A stretch of 21,608 nucleotides of DNA from Monoraphidium neglectum (GCF_000611645.1 NW_014013058.1:1048-22655); one strand, 5' to 3'. Counted from the first letter of the stretch, positions 1 to 10,984 are shown. Translations and numbers: made by a program. Notes: generated by a model not told the origin, from the sequence alone.

Positions 1-170
1 TGGTGGCGGGGGCGGTGGCGGGGATGAGGGGCGGGCGAGGGGTGGGTGCTGTCAGCGAGCGGCCGCGGCCGCGGAGGCGGGCGGTTCTGGGGGGCAGAGG
101 GGCCCCAGCGGCTGCTTGCTGTCGCTTGTTCCAGCCGTGATACCGGTGGCCGCTGCTCTACATGCAGCAA

Positions 171-242
171 GCACACGGGCGTGCACGCACACACAAACAC
201 ACACGCACGCACGCACACGCCCGCACGCGCACGCGCGCGCAC
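171..242. repeat. CA/CG-rich simple repeat in carrier intron
   Basis: An imperfect (AC)n/(GCAC)n/(GC)n tract begins directly next to the 5' splice site of the antiporter exon. On the transcribed minus strand it reads as GTGCGCG followed by TG repeats, so the donor itself is part of the repeat. Confidence 0.75.
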
Positions 243-949
243 CATGTTCCCGTACGCGACGAAGAACGCCAGCGAGGCCGGCAGCACGCACAGAGACATC
301 AAAAACGGCAGCGTCTCCGCGCCGCTCGCGACGACCACGATTGAGTCTTTCAGGGACTGCAGGATCGTCAGGTTGAAGCTGGCCGCGAAGAAGATCAGGC
401 CCAGTGGCACGACCTTGTGCCACAGCTCGACCGCGGGCTCAGGGAGGTGGTCCATCTGGTCGCTCGGGACCTGGCGGCAGATGGCGAGGGGGCGGGGCGG
501 GGGCCGTCAGGGGGGCGCGGAGGGCGCCGCATGCGTCCGCGTCTGGGGCTTCGGGCGCCCGGCTGGAGCGCCACGGACGCCTCAGGCGGGTGCTGGCTGA
601 CGGGGCATGCGGTTGCATGTCACTCGGGTCATGACTGCGCCGCCCGCGCCCACACTGCGAGCATCGCACCTTTGGGTATCCGCCTAGCTTGCTCCACCAC
701 CGCCGCCGCCGCCGCATCCGCATGTATTGAATGTTGACATGCGAAAACGTGCTCGCCACCAGGAGCGGCAGGCCGAGCAGGCGGTCTGCCTTGTCGCCGG
801 ACGTTGCGGCGCCGCTGCCGTTGCTGCTGCTGCCGTTGCTGGCTGCGGGCAAGGCCGCGCCGGCGGCGTTGTCGCCCCCCGCGTGCGCGCCATTGCTCTC
901 GCCAGCGCCAGGTGCAGCGGCAGCCCAGGTGGTCGGCTGCCTCCATGGG
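243..949 (-). CDS. Plastidic-type ATP/ADP antiporter (TLC/NTT family), N-terminal part, partial
   Basis: This family exchanges ATP for ADP across the plastid envelope; bacterial homologues occur in Chlamydia and Rickettsia. The clear exon is 470 down to 243 (76 codons, phase 0 at both ends). It reads ELWHKVVPLGLIFFAASFN, then ILQSLKDSIVVV and a second hydrophobic stretch ending FFVAYGNM. This matches the first two membrane helices of plant NTT proteins (IVPLGLMFF...ILRDTKDVLVVT). The LKD lysine probably equals the transport-critical lysine of helix 1; the plant Arg-Asp before it is Gln-Ser here. An upstream exon, about 949 or 936 down to 760, gives an Ala/Gly/Ser/Asn-rich linker ending KADRLLGLPLL, comparable to the plant KKFLGVEVV segment, and joins in phase 0. 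The transit-peptide exon was not found. The gene continues past the left edge; positions 1-242 look like intron. The family call on the 243-470 exon is strong; the upstream exon is inferred. Confidence 0.8.
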
Positions 950-2439
950 CTGGGCCTTAGCGGAGTTAGCCCACGACCATTTCCTAAAAAATCGTGAGCC
1001 AATGGCGGTGCTTCAGGGCTCTCGGAACCAGGCAGGGCGCGCGCACACGGATCAAGCGCAAAGCTCAGGGAGGCAGCATGTTCACCCACCAGAGTTGATC
1101 AGTGGTCTCAAAGCACTACGTTGAGCTCCCGCATGCCCCGGGAGGCTGCGCGTGCCGAGCAGCATGGCTCCCAGGGCCCTCGAGCGTCAATCTCGGGCTC
1201 GGGGCGTCTGGCGTCACTGCGTAGGCTTCAGATGGTTGAGCTCACCCGTCAGCGGCTTTGGAACGCTCTCGGCGTCGGCAAGAGGTCAAGTCACCCGCTT
1301 CCGACTCACCGGTCCGCGACGACTTGCTGATCGAGGTCTCGGTACTGTATCGCGCGTGATCCAAGCCTACTTGTGCGCCACCAACTACCCTGCACCTTGC
1401 CGTTGCACTGCGCTCTGCTGACGCCTCCAGGGACAGAGGAGATGTGCACCTCAGTTTGAGCACGCAGCCTGGCAGGTTGTTCCACTGGTGCAGAAAGCCC
1501 ATGTGCGGCACGATCACCTGGGCCCACCCATCATCACTCCTGTGTGCCGCCCCGCATGCTTGGACACCCTTTGAGCTGGCCGCCTGGGAAAGTCACTGAG
1601 AAGGCCGCGTGGGACTGCCGTCGCGATCCGGCCCACGGTTGGGCGGATGACACTGCACACGCATTACAGGGGCCGCTTTGTTTAAAAAGTACACTGGTGG
1701 GGCCACCGCGCCGCCATGCGGCACGGCGGTTCCAAGGGCGCACTCTCCTCTCTCTCGGAAGACCGGCAGGTGCTTGGGTACAAGGCAGCGAAAGCAGAGC
1801 GCTCGCGGCAAAATGAGCGCTCAGGCGCCTTCATAAACAGACATAGGGGCCCTTGGCTGCCCAATCAGAGGCCTGCCGGGCCCCAGCATGTGGCAGCTAC
1901 TCGCGTAACTAAAGAAACGCCGCTCGGGCCCTGCACACCGCATTTGACCAAGTGGGGCCAGACGCCTCGGCGTGTGCCAGGGGCTCACGCTTGAAGGTCG
2001 GCTGCAACGGCGATCAAGCCACAGGGCCGGGACCCCACATGTCGGGGCTTGCCCCTCTCTGCGCCGCCAGGCGGGCTGCCCTGCTCCCAAAGGGCAAACA
2101 GTGCAGCGCCAAGGGGGCCGCCGCCGCCAGAAAAGCGCGCCGCAGCGGCACCCGTTTGATACAGCGCTTGGCGCGACACAGTGCCAGGTCCGCTGCCCCG
2201 CAGGCTTCTCGGCTGCGAGGGCGGCCGCGCCCGGCCCGCGCGGAGGAGCGCCACATCCCGTGCGGCCCCCTGCCGCCCACCCGCACGTATGGAACTCCAC
2301 CCCACAATCATTGTCCGCAGGGCCCCGGCTTGGGCGCGCAGGGGGCCGCCCTGCCAAGCGCCGGCGGCCCGAGCCAGGGCGCCGGATGCCGGCCCAAAGC
2401 GAGCCCAGGGGGCCGCGCCACTGCGCCAGTTGCAGCCCC
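950..2439. other. Region between antiporter and aminotransferase
   Basis: No convincing coding exon was found. It should hold the 5' end of the antiporter (transit-peptide exon and promoter) and the 3' UTR of the aminotransferase. Long open frames on both strands are expected from the base composition and show no recognisable domain. A minus-strand frame from 1517 begins MIVPHMGFLHQW and has a hydroxylated, Arg/Ala-rich middle. It could be a transit peptide, but no splice chain to the antiporter could be fixed. Confidence 0.45.
1664..1668 (-). terminator. Candidate TGTAA poly(A) signal for the aminotransferase gene
   Basis: The minus strand reads TGTAA about 770 nt downstream of the aminotransferase stop codon. 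TGTAA is the common chlorophyte poly(A) signal. The implied 3' UTR is long but within the range for these algae. It is a single pentamer match and chance is possible. Confidence 0.35.
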
Positions 2440-5400
2440 TTAGGCCTCGCGGGTGGGGATGACCTTGCTGGTCTTCTGCCAGTACTCGATGGCTGCGAGG
2501 GTGGGCAATCGCGATTTAACGGCGCCGCGTCAGCATGCGAACGGGGCTCTGGGACATGACGAGTCGCGATTGCAGCCCCAAAAAGGGGCCCTCCTCGCGA
2601 GCACCCCCTGACGCCCCTCCGACGGTGCCACGCCCCCGGCGCGCCCCACGCGCCCGCGCACCGCGCCCGACGCCGCTGCCGGGCGTGATCTTCATGCCGG
2701 CATCGAGCATGGCCATCTCCGCGCCCGAAAGCGCCGAGCACATCATGAGCTCGTCCATGTTCCCGAGGTGGCCGATCCGGAAGACCTTGCCGTTAACCTT
2801 GGACAGGCCGATGCCGATAGACAGGTTGTACCTTGGACGCACGAAAGGGGGACGGGGGAGGACGGCACAGGGGTTGAAGACGGGGCGAAGGGCGGCGCGG
2901 GACGTGGGGGCCCTAGGGCCCAGGGTTATGGCCGCGTCTGGCTCGCTTTCCAGCGCCGGCGCCAGCTCGCAATGGCAGGGCCTGCGAGGCTGATGCGACA
3001 GGCCCAAAGTAGGGCAGCGCCCCGTGGTCCCCTCAAGGAGGTGACGCGCTTCACAGCCAGGCCGCGCCGACGCGCCCTCCGCGGCCGCCGCCGCGCAGGC
3101 GCCGCAGGCCCACTCACTTGGAGTAGGCGTTCTTGACAATAAGGTTGCTGTCGATTCCGGCCGGCACCTCGATCACAGTCAGGCTGTCGCTCTGCCACCG
3201 CGGGTGCTTACACAGCAGCTTCAGGCCCCAGCCCTCAACTGCCTTGCGGGTGCCCTCGGCCAGCCTGCGAGCACGGGGGCCGCGCGGGCACGCAGCCAAA
3301 CCGTCGGCAGAGCCTCAGGGCCCACGGCCGTCGCTGCCCTGAGGACCGCCATGCGCATCGCCTGGCTGCTGCCGGCCGCCCTGCATCTGCCCAAGGCAGC
3401 CTTCTGCCATCACCAACGCTCTGAAAACCCCCAGATCGGCTCTGTCCTGCCTGCCATCTTGCAGGTGACTGCGTAGCCTAGTAGGGCCAGCCGCCATGCT
3501 GTTGGGTGGACCTTGCATGCAACACAGCACGCGCACGACGCTCTCCCCCAAAACATGTGTGCAGTCACCTGTGGTGGCGCGCCACGACGTTGTCAAAGCC
3601 CTCCTCCCGCAGCAGCGCAAGCGACTCCTTGAGCCCGTGCAGCAGCATGAGGCTGGGGGTGTAGGGCACGTTGCCGCTGCGGGGCCGCGGGCGCGGGCGC
3701 GAAACGCAAGCCAGGAGGGGACAAGTTCATTGAGGCGCTGGGACCAGTGCGGCATGCAGCCGCCACTAAAGGCGGGGCCGCCGTGCCTGCCCTTTTGCCC
3801 GCCTCCACACTAGCCAAGTCAATTGCCGCACAGCATAACACACATGCGCCCCCACGCGCATGCAAAACGCAGCCTCATGAGGGCTCACACATGCCCATTG
3901 ACAGTATTCACCCTCACGACGGCCCACACACGCCCACACGCAGCAAGCCGCCAAGGGAGTGGCCCCACCTGGGGTTGGTGTTGAGCTGGTCGTCCCACGA
4001 GTAGTAGATTCGCGGCAGCTTCGCAGTCTTGCGGGCGTCCAGCGCCTGCGGGCGCCCGCGTCCCCGTCAATGCGGCTGGTGCGGCGTCGGCGTCGGCGTC
4101 GCATCGTGCGGGGCACGCAGCTGCCGTAGCCATACGCCCCAGACCCTCCAACTTCTCACCTCATCTCCGCGACCCCACCGCCCCGCCCACCACCCATCCC
4201 TCCCTCGCTGCCTCCCTGCCTGCCTGCCCGGGCCGCCCGAGTTGCAGCGCGGCGGGCCGCACCTTGTCGCTGACGCACAGCAGCGCGAGCCCCGTCGGCA
4301 GGCTGAGTGCCTTCTGGCTGCCCGTCACCGCCACGTCCACCCGCCAGTCGTCAAACTTGAACTCGAGCGCCCCGATGCTGCTCACGCCGTCCACCATCAG
4401 CAGCGCGGGGTGCTTCGCGGCGTCGATCGCCGCGCGCACGCCGCCTACGTCGGACGTCACGCCCGTCGTCGTCTCGTTGTGCACGATGCAGACCGCCTTG
4501 ATCTTGTGGGAGGTGTCGTTTCGCAGCACCTCCTCCACCTTTGCCTCGTCGGCGCCCTCGCCCCAGGGGCGGTCGTACACCTCGACCTCCAGCCCCAGCC
4601 GCTGCATCATGTCCACCCACAGGTGCGAGAACTGGCCGTAGCGGAAGGTGAGCACCTTGTCGCCCGGGGAGAGCGTGTTGGTGAGCGCAGACTCCCAGCC
4701 GCCGGTGCCGGTGCCGCTGAAGATGAAGGGGGTGCCGCGCTGCGTGCCTGGGGACCAAGGGTGAAGGGGAGTTGTGCGGGGCCGAGCTGCTTCAGGGACG
4801 CCCACTTTCAGGGGGGGGACCAGGCGCGTTGCAGGCATCCAATGTATATACAATACATCGCTCTACAATCAGCTGACCGCAGCGAGGGGACAAAATAATC
4901 TGGAAAGGGCAGACCCTGGCCTGTGCACTTCCACAGCTCAAGCTCGCCCCTGCTGCCGCGGCGCGGCTCGCATCCCCACAAACGTGTCTATTTACACTGA
5001 TTACGGGACGGGGCCCATGCATTATTGATACCAGGCAGCGCAGCAGCGCGTGGCACCCACCATAGATCAGCTTTGACTCCTCCAGGATTTCCTTCCACCA
5101 AGATGCAAACCAGGGGTCGCGGTGGTTCTGGCCCGGCACCGACATCGCGCGCAGCACGCGCTCATGGATGTTGACGGGTCCTGGAGGGAAGCAAGGGGTG
5201 CGCGGTCATGGAGGGGGCGCCCGGCGTGACGCAGCGCGGCTCGTTTGCTGGGGGCATTACATGCTTCAAGGGGTGCGTTTGGGTTAGGCATGCACGACAG
5301 GGGACGAGTGCACGGATTGGCGGCGCGTGGGGGCGCATGCAGGGCACGCCAGGTGGCTGGGTGGTCGGGCGCCACCGGCCCGCGTGGCGGGCGCGAGAGG

Positions 5401-5877
5401 CCGACCCTCTTACCGGGCACGTGCAGGTGGTTGCGGCCCGGGGGTGTGTACGAGTACGGCACCGCGGCGTACGCACGGTGTGCGCTCTGCAATATAACGC
5501 GTGTGGGGTGTGTGGAAACGTGTGCGTGTGTGCGGTGAGCGCGCTGCGCCCCGCTGTTCTTGTCCAGCAAGGGAACAGTCGTGGGTGTGACATGTGCGTG
5601 CGTTGGCGCTGCGTCGCACGCTGCGTCATGAGATGGGCTCACTGCTCGGCTCAAATGCGCGTTACGGTGCTGAAATGTCTAGTACTTCGCGTTCTTGGGC
5701 GCATGCGGCCCAGGTGAAGCGTGCTCCTGCTGGGCGATCACCCGCTCTTCGCGCCCTTGTGCTGACCCTCAATGGAACCCCCCTCGTGCCACTCGCCTCC
5801 TCCATCATGGGCTGAGCACTGTAGTTTCTTTGGGCCCAGCCCGCAAGCTGGGCCAGCCGTGTGGCTTGGCGCTTCAT
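2440..5877 (-). CDS. Serine-glyoxylate aminotransferase, photorespiratory, probably mitochondrial
   Basis: This PLP enzyme converts serine and glyoxylate to hydroxypyruvate and glycine in photorespiration. Eight exons join in phase: 5486-5414, 5180-5061, 4747-4263, 4045-3969, 3676-3569, 3264-3118, 2831-2662 and 2492-2440 (TAA at 2442-2440), giving 410 aa. Family landmarks in order are PPGRNHLHVPGPVNIHERVL, GTPFIFSGTGTGGWESALTN, KAVCIVHNETTTGV, LLMVDGVSSIGALEF, the PLP-lysine motif VTGSQKALSLPTGLALL, IYYSWDDQ, NVPYTPSLMLLHGL, YNLSIGIGLSKVNGKVFRIG and the end AIEYWQKTSKVIPTREA. A candidate first exon starts at 5877 with MKRQATRLAQLAGWAQRNYS, an Arg/Ala/Leu-rich presequence carrying an RxY/S cleavage pattern. 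Its donor is unresolved (GT after 5779 or 5767, both weak). The C-terminus has no SKL-like peroxisomal signal. The family call is very strong; the first exon is inferred. Confidence 0.93.
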
Positions 5878-6623
5878 CGCTGCTGTGTGGGTTTGCTGGG
5901 GTGGGGGTAGCTAGAGGTGTCCACCGAGAACCGTTTACGACTAGTTGTATGTTTACTTGAACAAACACAAAACGGCCAGACGAACCTCCGCACGGAGCGT
6001 GAGAGGCTGGCGCAGCTTGCCTTACCGAAAGTTGGAATCCCTCCTACACGCGAGATCGGGGCGTGCGCTCGAGCTCGAGGGTGTGGAGGTCTACCAAACC
6101 TGTCGTCAGTGGTAGAATGCTCGTGTGGTAGAGTGGACTGGCCTTCAGCATGCGATCCCAGGCAGGCTGGGCGGTCTGCTGTCCAGCGTTGGCGCCCATG
6201 TGAACGCTGAACAGCTGATTGCTGCTGCTCCAACTGAAACCGCTGGCGCGATTGAGACCAGTGCATGAAGTTTTCTGTATAGTTGTCTGGCATGCCAAGT
6301 GCTGTGGCATCGTCACACGCATATGCAGCTAGAGGCGGAGGCTTGCCTTGGCGGGCGAGCTACCCTTACCTGCCGGGCCGTACCCCGCCAGACTGGTGTG
6401 GTGCCCAAGGTGAGAAATGTCCCGAGCAGCCTGCAGCACAACACTCAGCGAGGCAGACAGCTGCGCGTGATCAATGGTGCATCCCATTTAAAGGCCATCG
6501 AGCAGCTGCGTCTCCCTGCTGTTTGCGGAAACCTGTAAAGGCAGCGCCACAAACGCTGATCAGGCCCCTTGCGCATGCAATCCACACTCTGCACAGTGCT
6601 TGGTAGCTCGACATCCCGCAGTG
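5878..6623. other. Intergenic region, likely aminotransferase promoter
   Basis: This lies between the aminotransferase 5' end and the 3' end of SSU72, both transcribed leftward. It is less GC-rich than the coding parts and holds only short, domain-free open frames. It should contain the aminotransferase promoter and 5' UTR. No TATA box or other element was identified with confidence. Confidence 0.4.
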
Positions 6624-6628
6624 TTACA
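6624..6628 (-). terminator. Candidate TGTAA poly(A) signal for SSU72
   Basis: TGTAA on the minus strand about 360 nt downstream of the SSU72 stop codon, a typical 3' UTR length for green algae. The match is to the chlorophyte consensus only. Confidence 0.5.
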
Positions 6629-6744
6629 GCGGTAGAGGCGTAGGTGTCGCAGCCGCCACGCAAGGCGCTTGCTCAGCGCGGTGCATGTGTGGCAACAGCT
6701 CAGGCGACCACCTGCTTGCATCGCACTGTCATGGACGTGACGCG

Positions 6745-6840
6745 ATGCTGCCTGCATTGGACACTGCAGTCAGGCACTGCTGCCTGCAATGGACACTGCA
6801 GTACAGCGCTGCTCCCTGCTTTGGACACTGCAGTAAAGCG
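6745..6840. repeat. Three-copy 32-bp tandem repeat in SSU72 3' UTR
   Basis: The 13-mer TGGACACTGCAGT occurs exactly at 6758-6770, 6790-6802 and 6822-6834, a constant period of 32 bp. Flanks are degenerate (GCTGCCTGCATT, TGCCTGCAAT, GCTCCCTGCTT). It lies between the SSU72 stop codon and its candidate poly(A) signal, so it should be part of the mature 3' UTR. The core contains the palindrome CTGCAG. Confidence 0.85.
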
Positions 6841-6984
6841 GCGCTGATGACAGATGGGACGGGGCGAACCACGTGCGCCAGTCGCGTGCGCTTTCGCTGT
6901 CTTGCTGCCGTGCGCACGCCCCCCCTCACAGCTGAGAGGGCGGGGCGGCCGTCCCGCCGGGGCCGCCCCCCCACGCATGCACCG

Positions 6985-8720
6985 TCAGTAGTGGCAGATG
7001 GTGTACGTGGCGCGCCGCCGGTGCTCCTTCTCAAACGCCAGCAGCGCCGCGTCGATCCCGTCCTCCCATGAGTCGCAGGCGTCCAACTGCCAGAGTCGCA
7101 CACGGGGGCAGGGGAGGTCGGAGGTTGGACTTACCTGCCGGCAGAACTACGGCGGCCAACAGCAAGCATAGCCAGTTGTCACTGGAAGCATTTGTGTGCT
7201 CATCACCAACAAAGTGGGACCCACGGGAAGGCCCAGGCTATACGCTTCAAGCCACGCGCGCCTGGGCAGCCACACACACACTCTCCGCGCGCCGCGCACG
7301 CCGCCTGCGCCCGGCCCCACCTTCCGGCAGAGCCAGAGCGTCTGCGGGGCCACCTTCGCCGCCTCCTCGTGGTTGTCTTTCACATCCTGTTGCAGTTGGT
7401 TGTTGACACTTCGAGTGAGATGCTGCCAAGCATGCCTGCGGGCTGTGGGTCAGGGCTCTCGGCGCAGGCCGCAAAGAAGGCCGGCAACATGCTCACGGCA
7501 CCTCGCAGGGGGACATGGTTTGTGCGGCAGGCGCGACCGCGACCGCCCACGAGAGGCAAACGCTAATGTTGTGACTCTGCATCTTCATGGTATGAATACA
7601 CCAGGTGGGGCCCCTCACTATGTTGATGACGAGAAGCGGCTTCATTGTGGATGGCTCGCGGTTGTGCATGTCTGGTAGGGGGAACAGCAAGGGCGATGTG
7701 CACGCAGATGAGGGGCCCTGGGCACGGGGCCCAGCGCATCAAGCACATCACCTGCAGCTGCAGGGAGCTAGCCGCTGTTTGGCTGCGTCCGCCCGATGCC
7801 TCACGGCAGCGTCTTGCTCAACAAGCACAATTCTCGCAGGCCTGCACGCAGCTGCTGACCACGGGTGCTGTCAGCGAAGTATATGCTTGGCCCCCCACAG
7901 GCCGCCCACTCACCTTCCACCACCTGCTCCATGACTTTCTCCTCAAAGCAGACCGCCACATCAAAGTGGTGCTCCCTGCACCAAGAATTGTGCCGGGCGG
8001 AACGCGCGTCCATCTTTCATGGCCCCGTGCTGAAGGCTGCCCCGCATGAGACACGCCTGCCCCACTCCCCGCGCTGATTGCTGCCCCGTGTTCGACACGC
8101 CTGCCACCATTCCAGCCACACTATGCGCCATCAATGCGCGGTGCCATGGGCACAGGCGATGCGCCCCGCACCGCGCGGGCGCACCCGCCCCCGCGGCCAC
8201 CGCCTCCGCCACCGCTGCAGCCGGCTTCGAGCTCACCTGTCGTGCTGCCAGCGCTCTGGCGCCTGCTTGACGGCCATGTTCCGCTCCAGCATCTTCAGCA
8301 GCCCGTTTCTGGTGTAGAGCGCGGGGTCCTTGCCCTTCAGGTCCTCAAATATGGTGCGGTAGGGCGTCCCAAACTGGTACACGTTTGGGGAGTCCTTGGA
8401 GGCGCCCGGAAGCTTCACGTGCTGCCCGACGCCGTAGCTTCGGACCTTTTGGGGGCGCATGCATGCATGCAGGGTGTATTAAAAGGGGCGTGTGCAATGG
8501 ATGGAGATGTCAGGGGCCGCCAGGGGCCCCTGTGGGGAGCATCGAGTCACCAGCAGTTCGTTCTCAAGGGCATGTGACTGCACGCCTGCTGTGCGTGCTA
8601 ATCAGAACGAGAACCCGGCCGGGTACCTACAAACAGCTTGTGCTTCGCCAGGGAGTCGTGCGCCTCCATGGATCGGTTCATGTTGGAGGCACACACCATG
8701 GCAAAACGCAGCTTCGCCAT
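6985..8720 (-). CDS. SSU72: SSU72, RNA polymerase II CTD Ser5 phosphatase
   Basis: SSU72 removes phosphate from Ser5 (and Ser7) of the RNA polymerase II C-terminal domain and works with the cleavage/polyadenylation machinery in the nucleus. Six exons join in phase: 8720-8631, 8445-8237, 7975-7914, 7671-7619, 7386-7321 and 7086-6985 (TGA at 6987-6985). They encode 193 aa, almost the same as human SSU72 (194). The P-loop is [13 protein letters not shown], a CX5R motif with Cys10 and Arg16. Further family blocks are [52 protein letters not shown] and DNHEEAA, whose Asp (about residue 142) should be the general acid. The end TICHY corresponds to human TVCFY. The start is in a GCCATGG context and sits where the family begins. 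Catalytic residues look intact. It is divergent from the SRPBCC gene. Confidence 0.95.
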
Positions 8721-9435
8721 GGCTGCGGCGCCTGCCTGCTGCCGTGTGCGCGAGCCGTCCCCAGTGCCGCCGCTCCGTGCTGTACTGCGCCCGCTGGGAT
8801 CCTGGGGTGCTGGCCCTGCAACCAGCACCCGGTGTCTGTTGAAAGCAGGCAAATACGGCTTCCTAGAATGGAGAGTCTGCCATCGGCACGCCGTGAGCTG
8901 CAATGAGAATGACCGCGCCTGGCCCGCTGCGGGAGGAGTGGCGCCGGCGTGGCTGGGGCGACTGCTGCGCAGCGCCTACCCGGCGACCTAATATGATAGT
9001 TGCTTATGATTTACACTCATCAGTATGCTACCGCGGTTCACGGTAGCAGCAAGGCTACACATGCGAGATCAAGCACTCGATCTGATGAGCAGCTGCCTAT
9101 CACAATGTGGTTTTTGGCAGTTCATAATATTGTAGGGCAATCTCGCAAAGCGAGTGTTTCTTGATGTCGCTTGAACACGCGTGGCACTGTCTCGCCGGGT
9201 TCCTTGCCGCACACAGTGACACAGGCAGCAACCACGGGGCCAACCCTGGCTGCTTTTGAATTGACCTTGGATAACCTGCCCGGCATCACCTTGCAGTGGC
9301 ACTTGGCAGCATCGGCGACTCTGTCGTGCAGCCAACCCAACAGCATTTGTTTGCAGCCAATTCGCCGGATACGTCTTACCTAATTGTAGTGTCAACAGCA
9401 GCTCACAAGCTTGTGGATAGGTTTGAGCAGCAATC
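8721..9435. promoter_or_regulatory. Shared upstream region between divergent SSU72 and SRPBCC genes
   Basis: About 715 bp separate the two start codons, which point away from each other, so both promoters must lie here. The centre (about 8990-9140) is markedly more AT-rich than its surroundings. No certain TATA box was identified. No domain-bearing reading frame was found inside. Confidence 0.55.
9026..9048. repeat. 8-bp perfect inverted repeat in the divergent promoter
   Basis: TGCTACCG (9026-9033) and CGGTAGCA (9041-9048) are exact reverse complements around a 7-nt loop. It lies in the AT-rich centre of the intergenic region. It could be a DNA-binding palindrome or an RNA hairpin in a 5' leader. 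No tRNA fold extends around it. Confidence 0.6.
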
Positions 9436-10803
9436 ATGCAAACGGCGCGGATCCCCGCGGCCCCGCGCACCGCGCGCATCGCCTCCACCGCGGCGGCGCC
9501 GGCCCCGCCCCGCCCCCCGCGCGCACGCGCGCGCCGCCTGCACGTCTCCGCCGGCGTGACAGACCAGACCGCGCGCGTGTGCGGGGACCCGGAGCGCGTC
9601 TGCTTCCTCGTCAGCGACGTGGCGTCGTGGACTGCATGGTCGCCAATCACCAAAAAGGCGGACAAGCGGGGGCCGCCTGCTGACCAGATCCAGGTCGGCA
9701 CGAGGTTTGAGCTGCAGCAGGAGCTCTTTGGCGTTTACTCATTTACCATGCTGTGAGTCGCGGCTCGGCAGACATGCCGCTAGCCTGGAAGCTTGCGCCA
9801 GGCTCGTATCTTGGTGGCCAGCGGCGCTTTCTCCAGCAGGAAGGGCGCAGTTGCGTGAGGCAAGGGGATGCAACTGAGGCGTGAAGTCCGTATATGGGCG
9901 TGTGTCAACGCACACCTTTGCTCGGCCATCATCATATCCCACATATGACTGTGAATTCCACCCTACAGGTATCAGGTGGTAGAGCTGGAACCTGGGAAGA
10001 AGCTGGCCCTGTCTGGCCTCTCCGACCACTTCACCTCCGTCGACCAGTTCATATTCATGCCGGACGTCCATGATCCTAACATGACGGTGCGCATTCAAAC
10101 GCGTCCTAGCGACACTTCCATGCTCCTGCTGCGTCTGATATGATCTGCTCAAGGCCGTGCCGCGACGCCGCAGCCGGTGCCCGGCACCGATGCCCCTTGA
10201 TGCGGTAAGCAGAATCTCGCCTCCTCGCAGTCTCGCGGCGCGGCGTGTCGCTGACTCTCAGCTGTCGCATCGTGATTTCAAATCACGCAGGTGGTGCGGT
10301 ATGTGTCGGACATCAAGCTGCTGCAGTGGAAGTCGGCGCTGCAGCCGGTGGTCTCGAGTGAGTACCTGGGCCGGCGCTTGGGCAAAGCATTGCCCATCGC
10401 GCCTGCGCTGCACGTTGAGGGGCTGCATGCAGACCGCAGCTGCCTGGTTGCGGAGGGCGCTGTCCCCCGCTGCTTGCGGCGGCCCTGCTGCCTTGGTTCA
10501 AAGTACCATGCATTCCTGGACTCACTTGCCCACTCGCAAGCCCCGGCCAACGCACCCGTTGGCGCCCCCAAACCCCTCTACCACTCCAGAGCTCCTGGCG
10601 CGCGTCCCAGGCGAGTCATTGGCCTCCCTGCAGAAGCTTCTCAACAGCAGCAGGTCGCCATTGTATACTCAAGAGTTTACAGACAGCTACTCCGCGTTTG
10701 CCCGCGCCAACCCCTCGAAATCGGCGCGCGGCGCCGGCCGCGGCGGCGCCCGCAGCAAAGAGGGGGGCGCGTCCGGCGGCTGGGGCGGCGCGTGGGGCGG
10801 CGG
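9436..10803 (+). CDS. START-like (SRPBCC / polyketide-cyclase-like) protein, probably plastid-targeted, 3' end in gap
   Basis: SRPBCC domains form a helix-grip pocket for hydrophobic ligands; the ligand here cannot be inferred. Exons 9436-9752, 9969-10086 and 10291-10357 plus an open exon from 10590 into the gap all join in phase. Residues 1-40 are Ala/Arg/Pro/Thr-rich without acidic residues and end RRLHVSAG, resembling an algal plastid transit peptide with a VxA cleavage motif. The fold follows: ERVCFLVSDVASWTAW, then QVGTRFELQQELFGVYSF, YQVVELEPGKKLALSG, HFTSVDQFIFMPD and VVRYVSDIKLLQWKSAL, then a C-terminal helix KLLARVPGESLASLQKLLN. This is the strand pattern of the polyketide_cyc2 type. 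After about residue 215 the exon becomes Gly/Arg-rich and reaches the N gap with no stop. It may continue into the J-domain exons at 11200. Confidence 0.8.
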
Positions 10804-10984
10804 NNNNNNNNNNNNNNNNNNNNNNNNNNNNNNNNNNNNNNNNNNNNNNNNNNNNNNNNNNNNNNNNNNNNNNNNNNNNNNNNNNNNNNNNNNNNNNNNN
10901 NNNNNNNNNNNNNNNNNNNNNNNNNNNNNNNNNNNNNNNNNNNNNNNNNNNNNNNNNNNNNNNNNNNNNNNNNNNNNNNNNNNN
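10804..10984. other. Assembly gap (181 N)
   Basis: A run of Ns flanked by GGC/GGG-rich sequence on both sides, suggesting an unsequenced Gly-coding or G-rich low-complexity tract. The true length is unknown, so no reading frame can be carried across it. Confidence 0.99.

Noticed and set aside
1821..2741. 306-codon open frame on the minus strand
   Set aside because: It runs through the last aminotransferase exons in the wrong frame and has a Cys/Arg/Pro-rich composition typical of a GC-driven shadow.
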